A stretch of 64,000 nucleotides of DNA from Aphis gossypii. Its lineage: Eukaryota > Arthropoda > Insecta > Hemiptera > Aphididae. The stretch is from positions 57,140,351 to 57,204,350 of the forward strand of contig NC_065533.1 in the NCBI RefSeq assembly GCF_020184175.1, read 5' to 3'. The position numbers and the translations under genes are program-made. The first letter of the stretch is position 1; every line of letters begins with the position of its first letter. Below, piece by piece: positions 27,360 to 37,594 of the stretch. The notes under the pieces are model-generated. The model had not been told where the DNA came from. It saw only the letters and a program-made list of their open reading frames with translations, and made no database searches.

Positions 27360-28157
27360 TCAGCCTCACCTTTCAATTTCTTTTCACCTTAACCAAAACT
27401 AGAAAACTTTAGGAAATTTTTTTTTAAATACCTATATCGTTAATTTTTCTAACTATTAAATTATCTGTAATCTGAAAAGACTAAAGAGTGACGAGTGTAG
27501 TACAATGAATAATTGAATATGCATTCGTCGATTGATAATTATTCAGAGGAATGAGCTGATCGAGAGAATCGGCATTCTTACAAACAATCTCTATCGTCTG
27601 ACTATATAAATTAAAAGACGTTACGAGAAAACATTCTTATTCTATGGAAAGTAATTTTCCAGTAATTCCTAACTAGGCCATAATATTATCATTAACTTGT
27701 ATGCACACTCCTTATTTATTATATATACTTTTATTTAATTAGGATCATAATTGTCCTTAACAAAATAAAATTAGAATTATATATAGTTTGACAACTCATT
27801 AGTCTGGTCAGTTAGATTATATTTAATAATTAATTTGAAACTTATAGTGTTAGTGTAAAAGACTTTTGTTTGTTTACTTGATTTAAACTAATATATTGCA
27901 CTTAACTTAATGTTAAAAAAAGTTAGTTTGTCGTTTGTATGGCGATCATGCATGACGCATACCTAAATATAACATGCATGACATTTACGGGATAAAACCT
28001 GGCCTAAGAAATTGCTCAATATTTTTGGTTTTAACAACAATAATTAAATGTCAATCTATGTATTGATTTAATTTATACATCACAAGAATGATATCAATGT
28101 GAAAATTATTATTCAGAATACTGATATTACGCATTCATATTATATTATATTTATTGT

Positions 28158-28186
28158 ATTATTTATTTATTTATTTATTTATTTTA
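28158..28186 (+). repeat. (ATTT)n / AUUUA-like tract in the inferred Osiris 3' UTR
   Basis: Six or so overlapping ATTTA pentamers in tandem. If transcribed, this resembles a class II AU-rich element; it could equally be a simple microsatellite. Confidence 0.6.
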
Positions 28187-28213
28187 ATTTATTATATTAT
28201 TTTTATATTGTAA

Positions 28214-28219
28214 AATAAA
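28214..28219 (+). terminator. Probable Osiris polyadenylation signal
   Basis: AATAAA followed within about 25 bases by a T/GT-rich stretch (AGTTTTGTTTTC), the usual arrangement for cleavage and polyadenylation. Sits downstream of ATTTA repeats. Confidence 0.5.
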
Positions 28220-28510
28220 CGTTTTCATCCGAACAGTTTTGTTTTCATACTATTTATTTTAGCTGAGTATTATAACCATTGGATACATAATTGGTATATT
28301 TAATAAGCGCCTTTTATAAATTATATTCTATTTAACAGTTTAGAATGCTGCAAATAATTAAGAAATCAAGTGTTTGCAAAAATAGACATCAATTTTTAAT
28401 GTGTCGAGTTGCTAATTTACACAAAGAAGTATAGAAATAAAGAAATAACTAAAAAAAAATTAAACTTGGGTGTAAGAGGATAAGTGAAAATCATAGTAGA
28501 TAATATATAT

Positions 28511-28600
28511 AGGTATATACGATAATATATACCATTGATTATACATACATACTATATTATAATACTATGTAAAGAACTATGTATAATCAATGTATATACC
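28511..28600. repeat. Inverted repeat near the Osiris 3' end
   Basis: CATTGATTATACATA (28533-28547) pairs perfectly with TATGTATAATCAATG (28578-28592), and the AGGTATATA/TATATACCT extensions pair with a one-base offset. It forms a hairpin with a 30-base loop about 300 bases past the inferred Osiris polyA site. Confidence 0.7.
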
Positions 28601-31249
28601 TATCTACCGTGGTGAAAATTTAATTTATTTAAATTTGTGTATTTTAACAAAATTTAATACCAACAATCTACGTACCTACGTAATATTATGAAATGATTAT
28701 ATTATAGAGAATTGCAATAATTTATCGATGTTGTTAGGTATTATATCTTATTTTAGTGGTAAATTGCAATCGGATTGAAACCAATTATGTGTATGACGTT
28801 ATTATAATGTTATACATTGACGCAAAATATAATTTATTGTGTATAAAAAAAAATTAGTCTTTGTTATTTAGTTTTTATATAACAATTACCTAAATTATTG
28901 AACATTGTCTCTCTAAAGTATAAATGATCCAAAACAATTAATTGGGTATGATAGAAAGTAAATATTTTTAAAATCTTTTTATGGCAGAAATGTCATCTAT
29001 TTTTTTTTTTTTAATTGTATACAGATAAAATTTACAGAAAACACATAGATAAAAAATCAACTTGCCCTTTAACATCGAAATTAATTTATAAATAACCAAC
29101 AAGTTTCAAAATTTTTACTCGAACCATAAAGTCTACCACAGCGTTTCTCAACCTGTGGTACGAGTACCACTAATGGTGCGTGGAAAGCTCATATGTGTTA
29201 AGTAAAGAAAATCTCCCTTTATAAAATTCAATGTATATAACATTAACGTTTTCATGATTAACAAAAAAAAAAAAGGTCAAGTAGTACGTAAAAATGTTCA
29301 AATTGTGTAGGTGGTACGCGAATATAAAAAGGTTGAGAGCCGTAACGTTGGCTCTACCATGTTCTTACTAATAGCTTATATTTTAGTTGTCTCATTATAA
29401 ACACGATAAAAAATATTCGTAGATTAATGCTTGTTATAGTTTTGAAAATTAAGAAGAGTGTTATAAATCAATAATAATAAGTATATAAACTATAATCACG
29501 TTAAAAATAACGAGAATAATTAAAATTAGAGAAAGGCTGTCTATATATTGAACAATATCTTATGGTATAATTATAGTACCATATTTCAGCCACAGTTTTA
29601 ATACATTGTAGCTATAGCTGTATAGTATATGCCTGTGTATGAAGTCACAAGTTAATAAGTTTATATACGTTATAATATCAATTAAAACATTTTTATAATC
29701 ATCAATTATAATATAATTTATATGTGTACTATGATGGATATGATGGATTCAAACATCTAAGTTTCTACACAAATAAGTAATAAAATTTGTATCTGAAAAT
29801 AAAATTTAAAGTAGATTCTTATGCTGAGTTTTTTATTTGGTAACAAATATTTGAAATGTCTCAAAACAATCTGCCTTTAGTAGAAAAAAATATATAATTT
29901 GTATTAAATGTTTAATTTTTAGAGATTTTTTAAAAATATTTATTTGACAAATTTTAAATAAAATTTATTAAATATAATAATTTGAATTTTTATAGCTAAG
30001 TTTCTATGAATAAACTTCAAGCACGTATATGAACGTTTTTATAGGTTATATTTCAACGGTATTTGACTAATTTTATTTTTTTCAAGCTTTTGATTTTCTG
30101 TACTGTTATTATAATAGAAATTTTAAGATTTCAAATTGATCTTTGTTCATATTGAAATATATTTTTCTTAGTCTAAAATACTATCAAAATTCAAAAGTAT
30201 GCTGCCACCGTTGTTTTTCAATGATTTTATTTTTTAACATTATTACTATTTTTTTGTTAGTACAACAGATTTAGTTTTTGAATATGTAATGATATATCAT
30301 AATAATAAAAATAACAATACTATATGTAAAGTTTGTAACACGCTATATAAATACCTACTACCTATGTATAAATAATACATAATATAAAATTGACTACCAC
30401 CAAAATACACATTTGAAACTTTTCTTCTTCGTCCAAATTATTATTTAATAATAAAATGACACACAGCAATTAGTTTGATATTCACCACAAGCACAAGCGA
30501 ACTCAAATATACAATTATATTCACAAATGTCTTCCAATAGTAACAGATTTTCAATGTATAAATAATTTTTCAAGATATTGATAAAAAAATCTTTTTTACA
30601 TGTGCTCAAATCCCCAGCTACGGTAAACTTATCCATAAATTAATAAAGCCTTCCCTGGATTATAAAAATACTGTAGTAAGATTTTCTTGACCCAGTCACA
30701 CTGTCCTATAAAATTATTTTTTTTCAAACTCTTTTATAAAAACTTATATAGGAATCAACACTATACCATGACTTAAAAATTTACCATTACCTCAATAAAT
30801 AATACTTTACTTAAAACAATACTATGTTATTTAAAAAATATAATCAATTTTAATTTTCAATAGAGAATGACATACCTATCTAAAATTTGAAAATAAAATG
30901 ACTATAAATAACATAATCATACTATTTTAAGTAAATTATACCAATCTTCTTATTTTGTCAGTGCTCAATGATGTCACCTTGTACAATTTGCGAGGACAGC
31001 AACAATTAAGCTACTATATAGTATAAGTACTTACCATAAAAAATATCGCTCATATAGACCACTAAAGTAGTATTATTGAACTGTGTTTTTTAGCATTACG
31101 CTTTTAGGGGGTGCCTAGTACCCCCAGGCTTTAAATCAGCACTCCCAAGTCTAAATACTGCATTCAAAGCACAATATATTGTGTTGATGCAATGATGCTT
31201 AATAAATTTTAATTCGTTAAACATGTGTTCAGTGTGGTACAATAATTTG
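28601..31249. other. Non-coding DNA past the Osiris gene
   Basis: Apart from the hAT MITE, nothing firm. The 63-residue cysteine-containing - strand frame at 30445 has no family match I recognise. A GGGGGTGCCTAGTACCCCC hairpin lies at about 31110. Confidence 0.5.
29139..29351. mobile_element. hAT-type MITE, about 213 bp
   Basis: The left end CAGCGTTTCTCAACCT and a right end whose complement reads CAACGTTACGGCTCTCAACCT form imperfect inverted ends. The flanks GTCTACCA (29131-29138) and CTCTACCA (29352-29359) are an 8-base duplication with one mismatch. GTGGTACG words recur inside near both ends (GTGGTACGAG, GTGGTACGCG). Non-coding; typical of hAT MITEs. Confidence 0.82.
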
Positions 31250-31299
31250 AGTGGTACCTATCCTTAGATGGTCACAGGACGGTCAGAAGAAGTGAAACA

Positions 31300-31494
31300 T
31301 TAAATCGATCGGTATTGTAAGACTAACCTCTGACTTGTAAGACTGTGTTGTATCTCATTTACTACACTGTGAGCACCCGGAAAATGCGCGTTTGTTTGTT
31401 TGATCGTCAAGATGTCCATCATTAAATTTTGGTTTTTTTTCCAGATGCTGTGATTTTCATGTTCACTCTCACTGTTTCTTCCACGGTCACTCAT
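31300..31494 (-). pseudogene. 64-residue ORF, unidentified, possibly a gene remnant
   Basis: Starts MSDRGRNSESEHENHS, a hydrophilic N-terminus with ordinary codon use, then QTNAHFPGAHS and a stop. The DNA from about 31250 to 31760 is GC-richer than its surroundings, as expected of an old gene copy or transposon. No signal peptide or domain is visible, and no continuing exon was found. It could be a real short gene, a retrocopy 5' end or transposon-derived. Confidence 0.25.
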
Positions 31495-31854
31495 ATTTAA
31501 TCTCGATTACTGTCATTCGCAACTATTGAACTATGTAACTATTTACGTGTATCTATGTACAAAATAACAACATCGTAACAACCGATTACTATAAACAATC
31601 ACTGTATTGGCATTTTTCCTCAGAATTCACTGTCGTTAGCCATCAGTCATCATTTCTGATGAATCATTGGACTGTAAATGTTTGGAAATCGGAGCTCCAT
31701 TTATTGCGGTGGGCTTAGGCATAACCTGCCATAATACCTGCTATTTTTAAGAGTTAATTATCTATGAATATTCTTGTTTCTTCTTTAATTATTAAATATT
31801 CATAAATCGTATTCGTGTTGCAGCAGAACGTAAGTGACTTATCTAAGACCAATA

Positions 31855-32149
31855 CAATGTACTCTCGATTATCCGTAATCTTTCGCGTAATCATCTATAT
31901 TCTATATACAATTATACTATATAAAAATTATAAAATTTTAAATATTTTTGTAATATCATATGAATGTTTAAATAACAATAAAACATGCTCTAATATAATT
32001 TTCGTGAAATAATATTTTAAATTAAATGATTTAATTTTTTTAATAATTCATATAATATATAATTATAACATTTTTGTTTGAATTTGAATTTTTCAGATTA
32101 TCCGTAGATGCCAATCTACCCTATTCCGTGGATAGTCGAGAGTACACTG
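31855..32149. mobile_element. Tigger/pogo-type MITE, 295 bp, TA duplication
   Basis: The ends CAATGTACTCTCGATTATCC and, on the complement, CAGTGTACTCTCGACTATCC match at 18 of 20 positions and are flanked by TA (31853-31854 and 32150-32151). CTCTCGATTATCCG-like ends with TA targets are characteristic of pogo/Tigger elements. ATTATCCGTA also recurs inside the right end. The 65-residue + strand frame across this element is AT-rich noise. Confidence 0.87.
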
Positions 32150-32387
32150 TACTTAATTTTTACTCAATAAGTTATAACAATTAAACAAAAATAAATTCTA
32201 TTTTTTCTAAATGCAAAACAGCTAAGCTTAATATAAATACGTAAATTACTAAATTTAAATTTGTTACGGTGTTATAAATCCAGTGTGGTTGAAGCAATTA
32301 CTTGTTGTCAATAATACTTATTTTTATACATTTATTTTTTTTTTTATTTATATTTTTTTTATAAATATTGTCTATATTTAATTAGAA

Positions 32388-32516
32388 AAAGATGAAGAAT
32401 CTCCCTTGGATGATGAGATGGCAGTTGGAGAAAATTATTGAATATCAAAATCTAAAGAACCCCCTCAGGAAGATTTCAAATGGCTACATATTGCTTCATT
32501 AGCTACCTATGCATAA
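32388..32516 (+). pseudogene. Broken coding-like fragment, unidentified
   Basis: After a splice-acceptor-like TATTTAATTAG the frame reads KDEESPLDDEMAVGENY, then a TGA (32439-32441), then ISKSKEPPQEDFKW and on to TAA at 32514. Acidic, coding-like residue use is unusual for this AT-rich DNA. It may be the tail of a decayed retrocopy or a true last exon ending at the TGA. No donor exon upstream was found and no family was recognised. Confidence 0.3.
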
Positions 32517-33054
32517 CTTAATAAATCAATGGGAAGTACAGCATGTTGTTACAAGAACTAATTATGTTGGTACAAGAAGAATCAACTGTTATCAAACCAC
32601 AACTTAAGGCGAATTACCATTTATTTACTAATAATTACAATTTACTCTAAAGTAACAATAATTGTTACAAATTGATAGATTTTGAAATTATTGGAATGGA
32701 AGGTAAAAATATAGGGTTATGTTAAAATTATAAAGTTAATACGTCAAATTAGCAGGATTTTTATTGATTTTTAAAATTATTATTATTATAATATTAGTTG
32801 GTTTTATAATATTATATAGTTTTAAGAATGAATATTTTCTATAATATTGTTATTGTTAAAAAAAAAAAATGTAATTTTTGATGCGTCTTAAATTATTATT
32901 TATTTATTTATTATTATTATTTATATAACTACATTGAAGGACATCAAATAAAGACATTAAATTGCAAACCAAACTTATAAATGCTTAATCGATGCAATTT
33001 GCAATTAGAATATTATAATTTATTATTAAAATAATTCATAACATTATGAAGTAA

Positions 33055-33118
33055 ATGCTCTTGCAAGAGAATCGGTACATGGTTGAATCGGAGCTATTGA
33101 ATTGGTTCCCTAACTCAG
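33055..33118 (+). other. Candidate first exon, unidentified
   Basis: ATG directly after an in-frame TAA, then 21 codons (MLLQENRYMVESELLNWF...) up to a good donor ACTCAG|GTAATC. The next acceptor, ACTTGCAG at 33372, would continue in phase as LWPNQHDGSCIHN-stop. The residue mix is unlike AT-rich noise, but the whole product would be only about 35 residues and no family is recognised. Confidence 0.22.
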
Positions 33119-34739
33119 GTAATCGTCATTTTTACGTATTTAATTGGCTCTCAAGATTTTTAAGTTAAAATATGTTTCTTGATTAGTGTTATCTATAATA
33201 TAATAAATATTTATAAATTTATTACTACTTGTTTATAATTGTTACTTTATTTAATTAATTAATTTTTTTTTAGTGCGTTATTTAAAACATTATTGCTATT
33301 TTAAAAAATGTTCAATGTTAAATATATATATATATATATATAGAATATAGATATAGATAAAGCTATACTTGCAGGATTATGGCCAAATCAACACGATGGC
33401 TCATGCATACATAATTAATTACTTCAATTACATCAAAATAAACATAAATACGATGTTTCCTGTAGATAATAATATTTATGCACAATCAACAATACTTCTA
33501 TTACAGTACATAGATATTCCTCAGTAATTTGTCAATGTGATATAGTAATATACTATATAAATATTAGATAGTAAATGTAATATGTAATAAAATTACTTTT
33601 ACTTTTGAGAGCATGCACTGCATCGTTTAATCCAAAAATGTTTTTAAAATGTAAAATCACATTTGATTAATTTTCGAATAGTACCTAAAAACCCCATTTA
33701 AACAGTGAATATGTATTGAACTAATTAAAAATAAAAATGTCTTCATCCAAATATGTATAGTATATTTTAACTTAATACTAATAAAAATTATATAGGCGTG
33801 TAAAAAATATTTAATTTATTGACGTAGACATTTTAAAGTTATAATCTGTGCAAGAAAAATTCCATCTTTAGGCATTAAGTTATTAGATACGCCTAGGTTA
33901 AGTATAAATAAATTTAATACATAATTTAAAATAATAAAAAAAACATTCACTACTTACAAAATAAGAGAATTCATTGGTGTTTTACTAAATTTTGGGAAAA
34001 ATATTAGCTGAAAACTGAGGTTTTAGAATTGTTGTACATATGAATTGATTACCTAATCATAAAAATGAAAAATATCCATAAAATTACCTAGCTTCAGTCC
34101 ATTTATGAACAACCTTAGTTAAAATTGTATTTATATAGAATCGAGATATGCAGCTGCAGCATATGCCTGATGCACATTAAACTATTTGACAGGTATGACT
34201 TTTATAATAAAAAAAATTGTTGTTACAATTTTTTTTTTTACTTTTATGTAAAATATAGCTACTATACTATTTGTACTTAACTATTTTATATCATTTACCT
34301 ATACTTGTATTAAACCCATTTTTTTCATAATAATTTTTTTCAAAAATCTGTTCACATTCCACTATACTTTTCAAAAATACATATACCTGAGTTAAAACGG
34401 AAAAAATTTAAAAACAGTTGTTTATAATGCGATTATACAATTATTTTGATTGTATAAATTTAATGTATAATGATATAATATATTGTACAAATTACAATTG
34501 TCGCCTAGTATAGTTAGTTGCAAGTTAGTTTGTAGTGTTTTCCAGTTCTATGATATAATTAAAGGTAATTATTAAAATTACGGTTAAATAACTGAATGTA
34601 TTTAATTGGTACGTCTTAAATCAATTAATTTGATATTTATTATTAATGATGGACATGGATTGTATATTAGGATGGTTGTACCTATATAAGACATTTAACG
34701 TTTTTTTGATACATTTAACTCGCAACCTGTAAAATATAG

Positions 34740-35160
34740 CAATTTTCACGTATTTTATTAGTGACATAAAAAATGGCTATGTCGAGGAAGGATCCGAGCG
34801 GTTTGTGCATTAGAGTATCAAATGAAAATAAATATTGAGTTTAAAGATTAAAAACTGTTCATTTGGGTGTTTTAAATCCAGTAACTGTGCAGGTTAGGTA
34901 CTCGTTTGCTATGTTTCCCATGACGCCACAACTATTATTTTACGAAAAATCCGTATGCAAATGACTACGAAAGTTCAAAAACAAAACAAAAAAATGGCTG
35001 TCCGGTAAATTAACGATATTTTCAATATAATTTATTAAGGTAATCAATCTTAAGAGCCCAAAACTGCGAAGTCAACGAAGATTTCCCATTAAGCTGTGCA
35101 AAGAAAACGGTACGCATGGCGCACTCTGGCTTCCAGCATTTGGTTTATATATTTGATTTA
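34740..35160. other. GC-richer block of unknown nature, possibly an interspersed repeat
   Basis: Stands out in composition and contains two AAAAAATGGCT words (about 34770 and 34990), the first followed by ATGTCGAGGAAGGATCC, and a CTGTGCAAAGAAAACGG stretch near 35095. Short coding-like frames on both strands carry stops. No ends or duplications were found. Confidence 0.3.
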
Positions 35161-36582
35161 GTTTATAATTATTTATGATTAACTGTTTTGATATTGTTTT
35201 TAAGAATATTTATTTTTTAAATTATCAATTATAGGTAATATAAAGTAATAATACGTGGTATTTTATTGCAATGTTATTCATTAGGTATCAAAATATTCGA
35301 TATAAGTACCTAATACATTTTTGGAAACTACAAAACCTTTTTATTTATTATTTTTAACAGTGTTTAACTTAATATTTTTAAATATTCTGTATAGTTTTCT
35401 GACTATTTCTAATTATTTTATCGTGAAAAAAAATAATATACCTATTAAATCTATTTAAAACTACGAAGAAGAAGTAGTTAAGTAGGCAATTCCTTGAACA
35501 TAGCATACTTTTATTCACTATATATACCGCCTTAAAATATTCATTGATATTTTTACTTGTTTTATAGTTTGGTAAGGAAGAATACCTACTACGTTTTTAT
35601 TGAACACAACTATTTCTAAGAATCAATTAATTATACTCTTTAGTTTGCAAGTACAAGTTTCAACAAGTCTAAAACATATTATTTCCTTCATATTCAATAA
35701 TAATTTACACTCAATTTGATTGTTGTGTAATATTTTTTCAAGTATCAGATACCAGTATTTTCTGAAATCACTAATCAATATATTGATGAAGCTGCTGCTT
35801 ATTAATTACAAAAAAAAAAAAAAACAATATAAATAGGTACTTATAAAATATAATTTAGGTATTTTCATTACTTTTAATAATAAATAAAATAACAGATAAC
35901 ATATATGTTTAAGATATATATTCTGATCCTACGACAATGTTAGGTTATTGATTTAGATTGAGTTAAAAATAGCATATTTAAATTTTTTAGAAAGATATTT
36001 ACACAATAAAATACTATTTTGAATGTCTACAGTGTAAACCAAGTGTAATTATATCACATCTGATCCATGTTGTAATTGTTGAATTTGATAATTACTTTTT
36101 TGAAAATTAATGTTGTTAGAAATAATTTAAATTATCTACTCCAGTACTCCACGTACCTAATATTATATTTCAAATCGTTAATATCTATTAAATGTTTGAA
36201 TACATTATAATATATATTTGATAATAATTAATATTTTTGATAAAATTATAAGAAATACCATTTACTATTTATAAGTTATAATCCTTATTTATATATTTAC
36301 GATGTTTTTAATTAAAAGACCAATAAGGCTCGCTAAAAAAATGAATACAACATGAAATATTCTAGTAAAATGAAATATTATTAATTCACAAAATAATTTT
36401 ATTATAGTTGCTTAAAATTCTAGTCGTAATTATATTCAGATCAATTATTAAATGTATATATTTTAATCTAGGCTATTGAGAAAAATGACTAACAATTTAA
36501 ATGGTTATGTCGTTGTCGGGCTTCATCTGAATTTTATCATTGACATAATTTAGATTCGAGCATGCTGTTGGGTGGATCCTGT

Positions 36583-36588
36583 TTTAAT
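36583..36588 (-). terminator. Candidate polyA signal for the neuropeptide gene
   Basis: ATTAAA on the - strand about 60 bases past the stop. A canonical AATAAA is further on at 36403-36398 (- strand). Either could be used; no transcript evidence. Confidence 0.3.
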
Positions 36589-36647
36589 AAAACAGTTGTA
36601 TCTACATTAATGAAACACGTTTCACAAAAGTGTATTAACTATATAAT

Positions 36648-36736
36648 TTACCTTTTGCAACGAAGTAAATTAGGTAATCCTGTGAAATCACAATATATAC
36701 CATAGGACGGCAAACAAAGTGTAAAATAGTACGGAT
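36648..36736 (-). CDS. RYa: RYamide-type neuropeptide precursor, coding exon 3 of 3
   Basis: Last exon, after a good acceptor with a pyrimidine tract (TTTTTCAG|AT). It completes codon 87 (Asp), encodes residues 88-115 and stops at TAA 36650-36648. It is a cysteine-containing tail (C94, C102, C113) ending LLRCKR. C-terminal cysteine tails also occur, as I recall, in other insect RYamide precursors, but I have not aligned any. Total precursor is 115 residues (348 coding bases, exactly in phase). An alternative is that AAAAG|GTAAAT near the stop is a donor leading to a fourth exon; the immediate in-frame stop is simpler. Confidence 0.78.
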
Positions 36737-37480
36737 CTGAAAAACAAAATATCAAAACCAAGTTTTAGTTTTAAAAATTTTAGATTTTTTATAAGTAATT
36801 ATATATATTAAGGTATTTTTAAATACGTTATTTCATGATATTTAACAAACATTAATTTCTCTAGTACAATAAATTTGAATATTTTCACCCGTTTTCTTAA
36901 GAATTAAATAGTATAATTTTCACGTTTATAATTTACGTTGTAATTGTTTTATTTAAATGATTACAGTAAAAAAAGTTAATTAGAAATGTTGTGTTAATTT
37001 TTTTAATTTGTAATCAAAATATTTTTGATCGAAATACTAAAAAAAGTTATACATTTCTAATGTTTTTAAAAATACAAAATAATTTAGAAACAACCATCAA
37101 ATCGAAGATTTAAGCATTTTTGCTGCCATAAAAGACAATGACATGAAAAAAAAAATATATTTATTTTTTTAATAATATAAATTTAAAATTTTTTAAAAAG
37201 TTAAACTATTAAATATTTATCGATTAAATAAAGTGAAATACCTAATTTCATGAAAAATCCTGAATTATTTTTTAACTTTAACTTTCAAATTTTACTTTTA
37301 ATTTGACCTTAGACTTTTTGATGTATGTTTTTCATTTATATAATGATACATTTTGAATTAAAATGCAATAAAATAATTTCATATTTATAAATATCATACT
37401 TCAATAAATTATTATGTTTATATAAATATTTATTTTTGAATAAATTAATAAATGCATACAAATGTATAAAAATATTTTAC
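36737..37480 (-). other. Neuropeptide gene intron 2 (744 bases)
   Basis: Phase-1 GT-AG intron, AT-rich, with nothing else recognisable in it. Confidence 0.75.
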
Positions 37481-37594
37481 CTGTAATTGAGTTAGTACTT
37501 CGTTTACCATACCTTGATATGTAAAAACCTCTTTCTATCCTAGGTGGTACATTGTCCACTGATCGTGTTTTTATCATGGCTGCATAACGATAAT
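37481..37594 (-). CDS. RYa: RYamide-type neuropeptide precursor, coding exon 2 of 3
   Basis: Middle exon between acceptor TATTTTAAG|AT and donor ATTACAG|GTAAAA. It completes codon 49 (Asp) and encodes residues 50-86 plus one base. It carries the second peptide, GFYISRY (71-77), with G78 for amidation and K79-R80 for cleavage. Upstream lie a monobasic R70 (and R67) as the likely N-terminal cut and a spacer peptide. The FxxxRY-GKR pattern is the RYamide signature and resembles arthropod GFYxxRYamides. The exon is only 114 bases, so it is invisible to length-based ORF searches. Phase matches exons 1 and 3, which strongly argues against chance. Confidence 0.88.

Larger units (their letters stand above)
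27360..28235 (+). other. Osiris 3' UTR (inferred)
   Basis: Non-coding stretch after the Osiris stop. A weaker AATAAA at 27764-27769 could end a short form. The stronger candidate end is at 28214-28219, giving a 3' UTR of about 0.9 kb. Tandem ATTTA units at 28158-28186 resemble AU-rich instability elements. The extent is inferred from signals, not transcript data. Confidence 0.45.
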
